NCBI RefSeq assembly: GCF_014358075.1
Contig: NZ_JACONT010000006.1
Span: forward strand, 1 to 64,000
DNA from: Sphingomonas albertensis
GTDB taxonomy: Bacteria; Pseudomonadota; Alphaproteobacteria; Sphingomonadales; Sphingomonadaceae
DNA: 64,000 nt
Direction of reading: 5' to 3'
The position numbers and the translations under genes were made by a program. The notes below the pieces were generated by a model. That model did no database searches. It saw only the letters and a program-made list of their open reading frames with translations, and had not been told where the DNA came from. Position 1 is the stretch's first letter. Each line of letters begins with the position of its first letter. This document shows positions 19,299 through 27,569 of this stretch, one piece after another.

Positions 19299-19413
19299 TG
19301 CCCCCCTCCCTGAAAGGGAGGGGTTGGGGGTGGGTCTGCCAGTTTTACCCCATACGCCTGGGACTATGCGGAAGCCGACCCACCCCCGGCCCCTCCCTTC
19401 CTGGGAGGGGGGA
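19299..19413. repeat. GC-rich inverted repeat (type D) between convergent genes
   Basis: GCCCCCCTCCCTGAAAGGGAGGGG and CCCCTCCCTTCCTGGGAGGGGGG flank GGGGGTGGGTCTG...CCGACCCACCCCC. It lies between the convergent otsA and mscS-like genes and could serve as a two-way terminator. Confidence 0.75.
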
Positions 19414-19415
19414 AG

Positions 19416-20495
19416 TTAGGCTCGACCCACCGGGTCCGGCGCCATCAGCAGGCGGTTGCGCGGGATCGCTTCCGGCATTTCCTCGCGGATATACTTCAGC
19501 AACGCCTCACGGACATCACAGCGCAGGTCGAACGCGATCGCCGCGTCCTTGGCGGTCATCAGCCCACGCAATTCGATGCAGTCCGTCTTAACGTCGGTGA
19601 CCTGAAGGTTGTAGAACCGCTTGTCCCAGCGCGGGTTGGACGTGACGATCTCCCCCAGTTTCTCGCGCAGCCGTGGCACGTCCGCGGACGGATCGAGATA
19701 CCAGAACACCGACCCCATCAGCTGGCTGGTCTCGCGCGTCCAGTTCTGGAAACTCTGCTCGAGAAACTTCGACACCGGCACGACAAGGCGGCGTTCGTCC
19801 CAGATCTTAATGACCACGAACGTCAGGTTGATCTGCTCGACACGCCCCCATTCGCCGTCGACGATCAACACGTCGTCGATCCTGATCGGCTCGGTGAAGG
19901 CCATCTGCACGCCGGCGATCAGGTTCTTCAGCGCGGGCTGCGCGGCGGCACCGACGACCAGGCCGGCGATACCCGCCGACGCCATCAACGTGACGCCGAT
20001 CGAGCGGATGCCGGGAACGCTCAGCAGCATCAGGCAGACGCTGATGAAGATGATGAAGAACGTCCCGATGCGTCCCAGGATCGCGGCGCGCGTGCGCTTG
20101 CGGCGGGCGCGGAGATTGTCCTCGACCGAGATGTCGGCGCGGATCTCGATGACGTCCTGGAACGCACGAAGGGCCGCGACCGCGAGCCAGCCAAGCAGCG
20201 CAGGGACGAGGAAGCCGAGCAGTTGCTTCCACAGATCCTCGATGTCGTTGTCCATCGGCAGGATCCGCGCGACGAATGCGACCGACACCGAGACGAACAC
20301 CGCGCGCAGCGGGCGGCGGACGCGAGCGAGGACGAGGCCGTCGGTCTTGGCGGTCGAACGCCGCTGCGCATGGCCGCCGATCCGCATCGTCAGCCAATGC
20401 GCGACCAGCGCGACGAGGACGGCCGCGGAGACGACGGCGACGCTCTCCAGCCAGACCCATTCGGGGGGTATGTGGAGCGATCTGAACATGCGCAT
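19416..20495 (-). CDS. MscS-family mechanosensitive ion channel
   Basis: This 359-residue protein has several N-terminal transmembrane helices (starting at about residue 17), the pore-lining MscS helix region (ASAGIAGLVVGAAAQPALKNLIAGVQMAFTEPIRIDDVL is the core, about 172-210) and a cytoplasmic beta/alpha C-terminal domain. It would relieve hypo-osmotic pressure. The annotated ATG lies 9 nt from the -10 element of an EcfG-type promoter, so the message may be leaderless; a second ATG is two codons later. Convergent with the trehalose operon, it shares that operon's apparent stress control. Confidence 0.88.
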   Translation of the reverse strand: MRMFRSLHIPPEWVWLESVAVVSAAVLVALVAHWLTMRIGGHAQRRSTAKTDGLVLARVRRPLRAVFVSVSVAFVARILPMDNDIEDLWKQLLGFLVPALLGWLAVAALRAFQDVIEIRADISVEDNLRARRKRTRAAILGRIGTFFIIFISVCLMLLSVPGIRSIGVTLMASAGIAGLVVGAAAQPALKNLIAGVQMAFTEPIRIDDVLIVDGEWGRVEQINLTFVVIKIWDERRLVVPVSKFLEQSFQNWTRETSQLMGSVFWYLDPSADVPRLREKLGEIVTSNPRWDKRFYNLQVTDVKTDCIELRGLMTAKDAAIAFDLRCDVREALLKYIREEMPEAIPRNRLLMAPDPVGRA

Positions 20496-20503
20496 TTTAG
20501 CGC

Positions 20504-20529
20504 AACGGTTGGGGGTAGCGGGATGTTCC
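20504..20529 (-). promoter_or_regulatory. EcfG-type general stress promoter of the MscS gene
   Basis: On the minus strand, GGAAC (20529-20525), 17 nt, then CGTT (20507-20504) match the EcfG consensus exactly. The upstream TGCACTGCAGC resembles the bases before the otsB GGAAC. The start codon is only 9 nt downstream. Confidence 0.7.
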
Positions 20530-20597
20530 GCTGCAGTGCAGCATTTTGGTTACGGTTGAATCTAGGATCGATTCCCGGAAGGCCACACCCGGCGACA

Positions 20598-20703
20598 ACC
20601 ACCCCGGCGAAGGCCGGGGCCCAATTGGGGGACGGCTGTAACGATGCGCCGTCCGCCATTACTGCGATCTTTCCAATTGGACCCCGGCCTTCGCCGGGGT
20701 GGT
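20598..20703. repeat. Long inverted repeat (type B)
   Basis: CCACCCCGGCGAAGGCCGGGG and CCCCGGCCTTCGCCGGGGTGG arms with CCAATTGGG next to each, around a spacer beginning GGACGGCTGTAACGATGCG. It shares much of this spacer with the copy at 23833-23940. With the MscS promoter it accounts for the gap 20496-20803; no gene is seen. Confidence 0.8.
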
Positions 20704-20803
20704 AATCGTTGACGGCGCAGCGCTTCCCCCGGGAGTAAATCACGCACCGCCCCAAACGATACCCAATGACGCACCGCCCCGATCATGCCAGAACCACCCG
20801 ACC

Positions 20804-22474
20804 ATGATCGCCCAGAGAATCAGACACTTCCTGAGCGAAGAGGACTGGCAGTTCGCCGAACACGAACGCCCCGTACTCCCCGGCTCCCCAGGCTCGCCGC
20901 TCCACCCCAGACACCGCCAGATCGCCTATGCGCTGATCGGCATATTGCTCGGGCTGACGGTAGGATTCGGCAACGCATTGATCAGCGCCAATACCTACAC
21001 GCTCCAGGGCGCGCTCGGGCTCGATCCGGCGGAGATCGCGTGGCTGCCGACGGTGTACGTCATGACCAACGTCAGCATAAACCTGCTGATGATCAAGTTC
21101 CGTGCGCAGTTCGGGCTGCGGCCGTTCGCGATGATCTTCCTGATCCTCTACGTGCTGATCACGCTCGCGCATCTGTTCGTCCACGGGTTCGCGACCGCGA
21201 TCGCCGTCCGCGCGATCAGCGGGATGGCGGGCGCCGCGCTGAGCAGCCTGTGCCTCTATTACGTGATGCAGTCGCTCCCCGCAAAATGGCGGTTGAAGGC
21301 GGTCGTGCTCGGCATCGGCATACCGCAATGCGCGACGCCGCTTGCGCGGCTGTTCTCGCCCGACCTGCTGGCGATGTCGCAGTGGCGGACTTTGTACCTG
21401 TTCGAACTCGGGCTCGCGCTGCTGTCGCTCGCCGCGGTCGCCGCCCTTCGCCTTCCGCCGACGACGCGGAGCAAGGCGTTCGAGCCGCTCGACTTCCTGA
21501 CCTTCGTACTGTTCGCCGGATCGACCGCGCTGTTCGCCGCGGTGCTCGGCCTCGGCCGGATCGTGTGGTGGACCAACGCGCCGTGGATCGGCTGGGCGCT
21601 CATAGTGGCGATCCCGATGTTCGCCGCCGCGATCGTCGTCGAGCATCACCGCGCCAACCCGCTGCTCAACACACGCTGGCTGGGCAGCGCCGACATCGTC
21701 CGGTTCACGATCGTCATCGTCATGGCGCGGATCGTGCTTTCGGAGCAGACCTATGCCTCGGTCGGGCTGCTGACCGTGCTGGGCCAGAACAACGACCAGC
21801 TCGTGCCGTTCTTCCTGATCATCTTCGTCGCGTCGGTAGCGGGCGTGATCGCGAGCGCGGTGACCTTGGACGTCGAGCGGCTCGGCCATCCGATCATGCT
21901 GGCGATCGGTCTGGTCGCGGTGGCGGCATGGTTCGATTCCTACGCGACCAGCCTGACGCGCGCGCCGCAGATGTACGTGACGCAGGCGATCATCGGCTTC
22001 TCCGCGACGTTCTTCCTTGGGCCGGCACTGCTGTTCGGGATGACCCGCGCGTTGAAGGAAGGCGCGGGCCACATCATCAGCTTCATCGCGCTGTTCGGGA
22101 TCATCAACTCGCTCGGCGGGCTCGGCGGCACGGCGTTGCTCGGCAGCTATCAGGTGATCCGCGAGAAGGCGAACAGCGCGGCGCTCGTCCAGCAGATCTC
22201 GCCGACCGACCCGATCGTGACGCAGCGTATCGCCGCCGGCGGTGCCGCAGTCGGGCGAGTGATCGTCGACCCGACGCTGCGCAATGCCGAGGGCGCCGCG
22301 ATCCTGTCGCAAACCACGACGCGGGAGGCGAACGTGCTTGCGTATGACGACGTCTTCCGGTTGATCGCGGTCCTCGCCGGCGGAACGTTCGGGTATCTGC
22401 TGTTCCTGCTGGCGAGACGCGCGCGACGCGAACGACGGGCGCGGCTTGAGGGCCCGGTTAAGGGGACGACATGA
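20804..22474 (+). CDS. EmrB/DHA2-type MFS efflux transporter
   Basis: This 556-residue major facilitator protein has about 14 hydrophobic segments, beginning at IAYALIGILLGLTVGFG (about residue 45) and ending at VLAGGTFGYLLFLLARRARR. Length and topology fit the DHA2 (EmrB) group, which works with an HlyD-type adaptor. I chose ATG 20804 (MIAQRIRHF) since upstream in-frame codons run into the repeat. The stop overlaps the adaptor ATG (ATGA). Together with the next two genes it forms a second drug or metabolite exporter in the window. Confidence 0.9.
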   Translation: MIAQRIRHFLSEEDWQFAEHERPVLPGSPGSPLHPRHRQIAYALIGILLGLTVGFGNALISANTYTLQGALGLDPAEIAWLPTVYVMTNVSINLLMIKFRAQFGLRPFAMIFLILYVLITLAHLFVHGFATAIAVRAISGMAGAALSSLCLYYVMQSLPAKWRLKAVVLGIGIPQCATPLARLFSPDLLAMSQWRTLYLFELGLALLSLAAVAALRLPPTTRSKAFEPLDFLTFVLFAGSTALFAAVLGLGRIVWWTNAPWIGWALIVAIPMFAAAIVVEHHRANPLLNTRWLGSADIVRFTIVIVMARIVLSEQTYASVGLLTVLGQNNDQLVPFFLIIFVASVAGVIASAVTLDVERLGHPIMLAIGLVAVAAWFDSYATSLTRAPQMYVTQAIIGFSATFFLGPALLFGMTRALKEGAGHIISFIALFGIINSLGGLGGTALLGSYQVIREKANSAALVQQISPTDPIVTQRIAAGGAAVGRVIVDPTLRNAEGAAILSQTTTREANVLAYDDVFRLIAVLAGGTFGYLLFLLARRARRERRARLEGPVKGTT

Positions 22475-23628
22475 GCGACGCACGCAGCCCGGTGGCCGAG
22501 GGGCCGGCGACCGAAGAAAAGCAGGCAGAGGCGGCTGCACCGGCCGCCCCGGTCACGCCCGTCGGGTCTGGCTGGCGTCCACAACCGCCGAGCCGCACCG
22601 TCATCATCGTCATCGTGCTGCTCGCGGTCGCCGGCGTGTGCGCGGTGCTGGCGGCGTGGCGCCTGCCCCCGTTCGCGACGAGCTATCAGTCGACCGACAA
22701 CGCCTATGTGCGCGGGCGGACGACGGTGATCAGCCCGCAGGTCAGCGGCTATGTGACGCAGGTGCTCGTGCGCGATTTCGCCGATGTGAAGCAGGGCGAT
22801 CCGCTGGTGAAGATCGACGACCGCATCTATCGCCAGCGCGTCGATCAGGCGCAGGCGCAGGTCGATGCGCAGGCTGCGACGCTCGCCAACAGCCGGCAGA
22901 CGGCGGCCAGCCGCGAGGCGACGTTCGCGGCACAGGACGCCGCGGTCGCGAATGCCTCGGCGCAGTTGATGCGCGCGCAGGCGGACATGGCGCGCGTCAA
23001 CGACTTGGTGACGGACGGCTCGGTGTCGCTGCGCGAACGCGACCAGACGCTGGCGGCGTTGCGGCAGGCGCAGGCGCAGGTCCAGCAGGCGAAGGCCGCG
23101 CGGGAGATTGCGCGGCAGGATATCCGCACGGTCGAAGTCGGGCGTGGCGGTCAGAAGGCGGGCGTCTCGGGCGCGGAGGCGGCGCGTCGGCTCGCACAGA
23201 TCGATCTCGCCAACACCGTGATCCGCGCGCCGGAGACGGGACGGTTGAGCGAGGTCGGCGTACGACTGGGCCAATATGTGACGGCGGGGTCGCAGCTGAT
23301 GTTCCTGGTGCCGCCGGAGACATGGGTGATCGCGAACTTCAAGGAAGCGCAGACCGCGCGGATGGTGGTCGGCCAGCCTGCGTCGTTCACCGTCGATGGG
23401 TTGGCGAACGCGCGGCTGACCGGGCGGGTCGAGCGTATCTCGCCGGCGGCTGGGTCCGAATTCGCGGTGCTGAAGGCGGATAATGCGACGGGCAACTTCA
23501 CCAAGGTGCCGCAGCGTATCGCGGTGCGGATTCGGGTGGATGCGGGGCAGCCGCTCAGCGCACGACTGCGGCCGGGGATGTCGGTGCAGGCGCGGGTGGA
23601 CACGGCCGGCGGGCCGGGGGTGCGGTGA
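22471..23628 (+). CDS. EmrA/HlyD-type efflux adaptor
   Basis: This 385-residue membrane fusion protein has a Pro/Ala-rich cytoplasmic N-terminus, one transmembrane helix (VIIVIVLLAVAGVCAVLAAW, about residues 43-62), the biotinyl-lipoyl motif (TDNAYVRGRTTVISPQVSGYV), a long Ala/Gln-rich coiled coil (about 115-230) and the second lipoyl half (TVIRAPETGRLSEVGVRLGQYV). This arrangement is that of EmrA, which pairs with EmrB-type transporters and a TolC-like channel, both encoded next to it. Confidence 0.92.
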   Translation: MSDARSPVAEGPATEEKQAEAAAPAAPVTPVGSGWRPQPPSRTVIIVIVLLAVAGVCAVLAAWRLPPFATSYQSTDNAYVRGRTTVISPQVSGYVTQVLVRDFADVKQGDPLVKIDDRIYRQRVDQAQAQVDAQAATLANSRQTAASREATFAAQDAAVANASAQLMRAQADMARVNDLVTDGSVSLRERDQTLAALRQAQAQVQQAKAAREIARQDIRTVEVGRGGQKAGVSGAEAARRLAQIDLANTVIRAPETGRLSEVGVRLGQYVTAGSQLMFLVPPETWVIANFKEAQTARMVVGQPASFTVDGLANARLTGRVERISPAAGSEFAVLKADNATGNFTKVPQRIAVRIRVDAGQPLSARLRPGMSVQARVDTAGGPGVR

Positions 23629-23649
23629 TGGGCCACCGTCACCGCGGAC

Positions 23650-23759
23650 TTCCCCCCTGCCTGGAAGGGAGGGGTTGGGGGTGGGTCGCTCTCGAGGGAA
23701 CGCCGTCTCCTGCCCCAGGCCTACCCACCCCAAACCCCTCCCTTTCAGGGATGGGAGAC
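23650..23759. repeat. GC-rich inverted repeat (type D)
   Basis: TTCCCCCCTGCCTGGAAGGGAGGGG and CCCCTCCCTTTCAGGGATGGGAGA arms with GGGGGTGGGTCGC and GCCTACCCACCCC inward. It lies in the leader of the downstream NodT gene. Confidence 0.7.
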
Positions 23760-23832
23760 GCGGTGACGATACCGCACACTATTCTGGTGGTGAGAGCCGG
23801 CACCCTGACGCATGTCACCACGCCAACAAAGG

Positions 23833-23940
23833 CCACCACCCCGGCGAAGGCCGGGGCCCAGTTGGGGGACGGCTGTAACGAAGCGCAGTCCGCTATTACC
23901 TCGACCTCTCCAACTGGGCCCCGGCCTTCGCCGGGGTGGC
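23833..23940. repeat. Long inverted repeat (type B)
   Basis: CCACCACCCCGGCGAAGGCCGGGG and CCCCGGCCTTCGCCGGGGTGG arms with CCAGTTGGG and CCAACTGGG. The spacer GGACGGCTGTAACGAAGCG is nearly the same as in the copy at 20598-20703. Confidence 0.8.
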
Positions 23941-23951
23941 GTAGCGTTGCA

Positions 23952-25367
23952 GTGTGGCATCGCGCACCAAGATGGCGGCGCAGTAAAAGCGTAGGTGCCC
24001 TCACCCTCGCCCTCCTCGCCACAGCTTGTATCGGCCCCCGCCCCGAGCCCCCCGCGACAACCGCCGTCGCCCCGCCCCCGGCCTGGCGCACGGCGCTCGG
24101 CACCGGCGCGCCAATCCGGGCCGACTGGTGGAGCGCGTTCGGCGATCCGGTGCTCACCGGCCTCGTCGCGCGGGCACTCGCCAACAGCCCGGACCTCGGC
24201 TCAGCCGCCGCGCGCATCGACGAAGCGCGCGCCGCGGCGCGCCTCGCCCGCGCGCAACAGACGCCCCTCGTCAGCGGCGCGGCTCCCGGCACTACCGGCC
24301 AGACCGTCAGCCCGTTCGGAACACCCTCCGACGCGATCGGCGCGCAGCCGGCGGTGTCGATCAGCTACGACCTCGACCTGTTCGGCCGCCTCCGCCTCGC
24401 AAGCCAAGCCGCCCGTGCGCAGTTGCTCGCAAGCGAGGCGGCGCGCGACACGGTAAGGCTCGGCATCGCGAGCAGCGTCGCGACCGGCTACATCACGCTC
24501 CGCGCGCTCGACCAGCGTCTCGCCGTCGCGCGCCAGACGCTGGCGGCCCGCGCGGAAGGCCTGCGTATCGCGCGGCGACGCGCCGAGGCCGGCTACACCT
24601 CGAACCTCGAACTGCGGCAGTCGGAGGCGGAATTCCACGCCACCGAACAGCTCGTCCCCGCCGCCCAGCTCGCGATCAGCCGGCAGGAGAATGCGCTGAG
24701 CCTGCTGCTCGGCGACAACCCGGGTCCGATCCCGCGCGGACGCACCCTCGACCAGTTGGCGGCCCCCGCGATCCCCGACGGCCTGCCCGCCGACCTGCTC
24801 CGCCGCCGACCCGATCTCTATCAGGCCGAGCAGACACTCGTCGCGACCGACCGCTCGCTCGACAGCGCGCGTGCGGCGATGCTGCCGAACCTTGCCCTGA
24901 CCGGCTCGGCGGGGGTGGTGCTGTCGACGGCTCTGGCAAACCCGATCGCGGTATTCTCGATCGGCGCGAGCGTGCTCAGCCCGATCTTCGACGGCGGGCG
25001 GCTCGGCGCACAGGCCGATGCCGCGACCGCGCGGCGCGATCAGGCGGCGTTCGCGTATCGCCGGACCGCGTTGCAGGCGTTCCGCGAGGTCGACGACAGC
25101 CTGGCGGGAGTGCAGCGCTCTGGCCAGCAGGCGGTCGCGCTCGCCGGCCAACGCGATGCGCTGGCGGGGGCGTTGCGCAATGCCTCGAACCGGTACCGCG
25201 CGGGGTATTCGGCGTATATCGACCAGCTCGATGCGCAACGCGGGTTGCTGACCGCGGAGCTGTCGCTGGTGCAGGCGCGCGCGGATCGGCTGACGGCGTA
25301 TGTGACGCTGTACCAGGCGATGGGCGGGGGCTGGTCTCGTGCTGATGCCGAAGTGGTGCAGCGATAG
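23952..25367 (+). CDS. NodT-type outer-membrane efflux lipoprotein
   Basis: This protein of about 471 residues is the outer-membrane partner of the EmrAB-like pump. A signal sequence ends in a lipobox (LLATACIG), followed by IGPRPEP, and two OEP repeats with RRRPDLYQAEQ and IFDGGRLGAQ. The start is uncertain: I use the GTG at 23952, the first in-frame start after the type B repeat, giving a basic RAPRWRRSK n-region. The open frame continues upstream through the repeats with no convincing ribosome site. It is a distant relative of the TolC-like protein at 13108-14583. Confidence 0.85.
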   Translation: MWHRAPRWRRSKSVGALTLALLATACIGPRPEPPATTAVAPPPAWRTALGTGAPIRADWWSAFGDPVLTGLVARALANSPDLGSAAARIDEARAAARLARAQQTPLVSGAAPGTTGQTVSPFGTPSDAIGAQPAVSISYDLDLFGRLRLASQAARAQLLASEAARDTVRLGIASSVATGYITLRALDQRLAVARQTLAARAEGLRIARRRAEAGYTSNLELRQSEAEFHATEQLVPAAQLAISRQENALSLLLGDNPGPIPRGRTLDQLAAPAIPDGLPADLLRRRPDLYQAEQTLVATDRSLDSARAAMLPNLALTGSAGVVLSTALANPIAVFSIGASVLSPIFDGGRLGAQADAATARRDQAAFAYRRTALQAFREVDDSLAGVQRSGQQAVALAGQRDALAGALRNASNRYRAGYSAYIDQLDAQRGLLTAELSLVQARADRLTAYVTLYQAMGGGWSRADAEVVQR

Positions 25368-25369
25368 TG

Positions 25370-25446
25370 TTCCCCCGCGAAGGCGGGGGCCCAGGATCAA
25401 GCAGCGCTGCGTTCGTGGTCCTGGGCTCCCGCCTCCGCGGGAGAAC
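25370..25446. repeat. GC-rich palindromic repeat (type A)
   Basis: TTCCCCCGCGAAGGCGGGGGCCCAGG and CCTGGGCTCCCGCCTCCGCGGGAGAA in mutual inversion, directly after the NodT stop. Confidence 0.75.
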
Positions 25447-25516
25447 TGGAAATGGCTTATGCCCTCACCCCATCGATGCATTTTCCTGCCACACTTCGCC
25501 CGTACAGCCGCACTCC

Positions 25517-26257
25517 ATGAAGGCCATCATCCTTGCCGCGGGTCACGGATCGCGGTTGCTGCCGTTGACGCTCACCACGCCGAAATGCCTGGTCGAAGTC
25601 GGCGGTCGCGCGATCCTCGATCACCAGCTCGACGCGGTCGCCGCGGCGGGGTTCGAGGGTGCGGTGGTGGTTGGCGGCTACCGGATCGACCAGATCGCCG
25701 CGCATCTGAGCGCGCGCGACGGTGGTCTGCCGACCGAGCTCGTCTTCAACCCGTTCTGGGGAATCGCGAACAGCATCGGCAGCGTCTGGGCGGCGCGCGC
25801 GTATCTCGACGCGCCGTTCGCGCTGATGAACGGCGACACGGTGTTCGATGCACCGATCCTGCGCGCTGCAGTGTCCGATCCGGTCGCGGGCGTAAAGCTG
25901 GTGATCGAGCCGCTCGCCGAACCCGGTCTCGACGACATGCTGGTCGAGGCGGACGGCGACCGGATCGTCGCGGTCGGCAAGCATCTGGTCGGGCACGAGG
26001 CGACCGCGCGCTCGCTCGGACTGATCGTATCCACCGGCGGGACGACTTACGCCGACGCACTGCGCGCGGTGATCGGCGAGGAGGACGGCATCCATGCCTA
26101 TCACCACGCCGTCGTCCGCCGCGCCGCGGAAACCGTCGGTGTCCGCGCGGTGCGGATCGCGGGCGATGTCCGCTGGCAGGAGATCGACCGCCCGGAGGAC
26201 ATCGCGCTGTGGCAGCACGACCATGATGCGCTCGCCGGAGATGGGTCGGGCGCATGA
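25517..26257 (+). CDS. Sugar- or polyol-phosphate nucleotidyltransferase
   Basis: This 246-residue protein has the nucleotidyltransferase fold: IILAAGHGSRLLPLT at the N-terminus, then PKCLVEVGGRAILDHQLD and the metal aspartate in LMNGDTVFD. The RLLPLT/PKCL pattern is that of CTP-dependent phosphocholine or inositol-phosphate cytidylyltransferases, and of glucose-1-phosphate relatives. Because the next genes encode a CDP-glycerol-transferase-like enzyme and a CDP-alcohol phosphotransferase, a CTP-using enzyme making a CDP-alcohol is the likely role (inference). ATGA overlap with the next gene. Confidence 0.82.
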   Translation: MKAIILAAGHGSRLLPLTLTTPKCLVEVGGRAILDHQLDAVAAAGFEGAVVVGGYRIDQIAAHLSARDGGLPTELVFNPFWGIANSIGSVWAARAYLDAPFALMNGDTVFDAPILRAAVSDPVAGVKLVIEPLAEPGLDDMLVEADGDRIVAVGKHLVGHEATARSLGLIVSTGGTTYADALRAVIGEEDGIHAYHHAVVRRAAETVGVRAVRIAGDVRWQEIDRPEDIALWQHDHDALAGDGSGA

Positions 26258-27357
26258 CGCGGAAGGTCGCGTTCCTGTTTCTCGGCGAGACGCTGCTGAT
26301 CCCGCATCTCTATCCGATCGTCGAGGCGCTGGCCGCGACGTCCGACGTGCCGATCGAGCTCTGGGTGAGCACGTCGGTGCACGAGGCGTTGCTGGCGCGC
26401 TGGACCGCGCCCTTCCCGACCGTTCGTATCCGCCGCGCGCCGGGGTTTCGCGCGGTTGCCGACGATGGCAGCGGGCGCAACCCCGTGCTGCCCGCCAAGA
26501 TCCCGATGCTCCTCCGCCTGCTCCCTTATCTGCGCAGCGCAAGCATCGTGGTGTGTGCCGAGCAGACAAGCTTGTGGCTCCCGCGGCTGTTTCCGATGCG
26601 CGCGAAGTTCTTGAAGACCTCGCACGGCGTTGGGTCGATGAGCGCGCGTGACGATCCGCGGCGGCGTGCGGCGGCGTTGACGCTAGTGCCGAGCGAGCTT
26701 GAGCGGCGGACGTATCTCGACCGCGGGTTCGCTCCCGATAAGTTCGTCGCGACCGGCTATGTGAAGGCCGATTTCGCGCACCGGACGCATGCCGCGCCGC
26801 CGTTCGCGGATACGCGGCCGGTGGTGCTGTACGCGCCGCATTGGCAGCAGCATCGCTCGTCTTGGTGGCGCTGGGGCGCGGAGGTGGTGCGGCGGATCGT
26901 CGCGGACGGGCGCTACAACCTGATCTTCGCGCCGCATCAGCGGCTAATCGAGAAAGCTCCGGAAGTCGCGGACTTGATGCGTGAGGTCGGCGATTTGCCG
27001 CATGTGCACTGCGACATCGACGGGTTCGCGATGGTCGACGGGAGTTATACCGGCGTGGCGGACGTGTATCTCGGCGATACGTCGAGCCAGGTGATCGAGT
27101 TCCTGATGCGCCCGCGGCCCTGCGTGTTTCTCAATGCGGGGGGTGTCGCCTGGGAGGGCGATCCGAACTACGCGATGTGGGTTTGCGGTGAGGTGGTCGA
27201 GGACGTTGCGGATGTAGTGGCGGCGGTCAATCGCGCCGCGCTGTCGCATGGGGAGTATGCCGCGGTGCAGGCGAACTTCGCCGCGCGGTCGCTGGGGTCG
27301 GTCGAAGGGGGTGCGGCCAGGGCGGCGGGGGAAATCGTCAAGCTGATCGACGCGTAA
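26254..27357 (+). CDS. CDP-glycerol glycerophosphotransferase-like GT-B enzyme
   Basis: This 367-residue protein resembles the CDP-glycerol:polyglycerophosphate transferase group of Gram-positive teichoic acid synthesis. Two segments show this: YAPHWQQH with FAPHQRLIEK in the middle, and the nucleotide-binding GVADVYLGDTSSQVIEFL followed by PCVFLNAGG. No signal peptide or clear transmembrane helix is seen, so it may act at the inner face of the membrane. The ATGA overlap with the nucleotidyltransferase gene suggests it uses that enzyme's product. Such a gene in a Gram-negative is unusual. Exact donor and acceptor are unknown. Confidence 0.75.
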   Translation: MTRKVAFLFLGETLLIPHLYPIVEALAATSDVPIELWVSTSVHEALLARWTAPFPTVRIRRAPGFRAVADDGSGRNPVLPAKIPMLLRLLPYLRSASIVVCAEQTSLWLPRLFPMRAKFLKTSHGVGSMSARDDPRRRAAALTLVPSELERRTYLDRGFAPDKFVATGYVKADFAHRTHAAPPFADTRPVVLYAPHWQQHRSSWWRWGAEVVRRIVADGRYNLIFAPHQRLIEKAPEVADLMREVGDLPHVHCDIDGFAMVDGSYTGVADVYLGDTSSQVIEFLMRPRPCVFLNAGGVAWEGDPNYAMWVCGEVVEDVADVVAAVNRAALSHGEYAAVQANFAARSLGSVEGGAARAAGEIVKLIDA

Positions 27358-27375
27358 TGCGTTCCACAACCCGCT

Positions 27376-27483
27376 AGCACCCCGGCGGAGGCCGGGGCCC
27401 AGGTGGCATGACCATAATGGCATCACGCGGTCCCTGGGTTAGCAACGTTCCCCAACTGGGCCCCGGCCTCCGCCGGGGAGGTG
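27376..27483. repeat. Long inverted repeat (type B)
   Basis: CACCCCGGCGGAGGCCGGGG and CCCCGGCCTCCGCCGGGGAGG arms with CCCAGGTGG and CCAACTGGG inside. It shares GTTAGCAACGTTCCCC with the copy at 120-225. Confidence 0.75.
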
Positions 27484-27569
27484 CACGTGGACGGGAATGC
27501 GCACACTTCACCCCGCCACCTAACTCCTCCCCCCTCGCTTTCACGACCAGATCGGGTAACGGGTGCGGG

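Noticed and set aside
20783-23733. Antisense frames of about 500-590 codons over the EmrB and EmrA genes
   Set aside because: Arg/Gln-rich composition, no motif, and each lies fully within a well-supported gene on the other strand.
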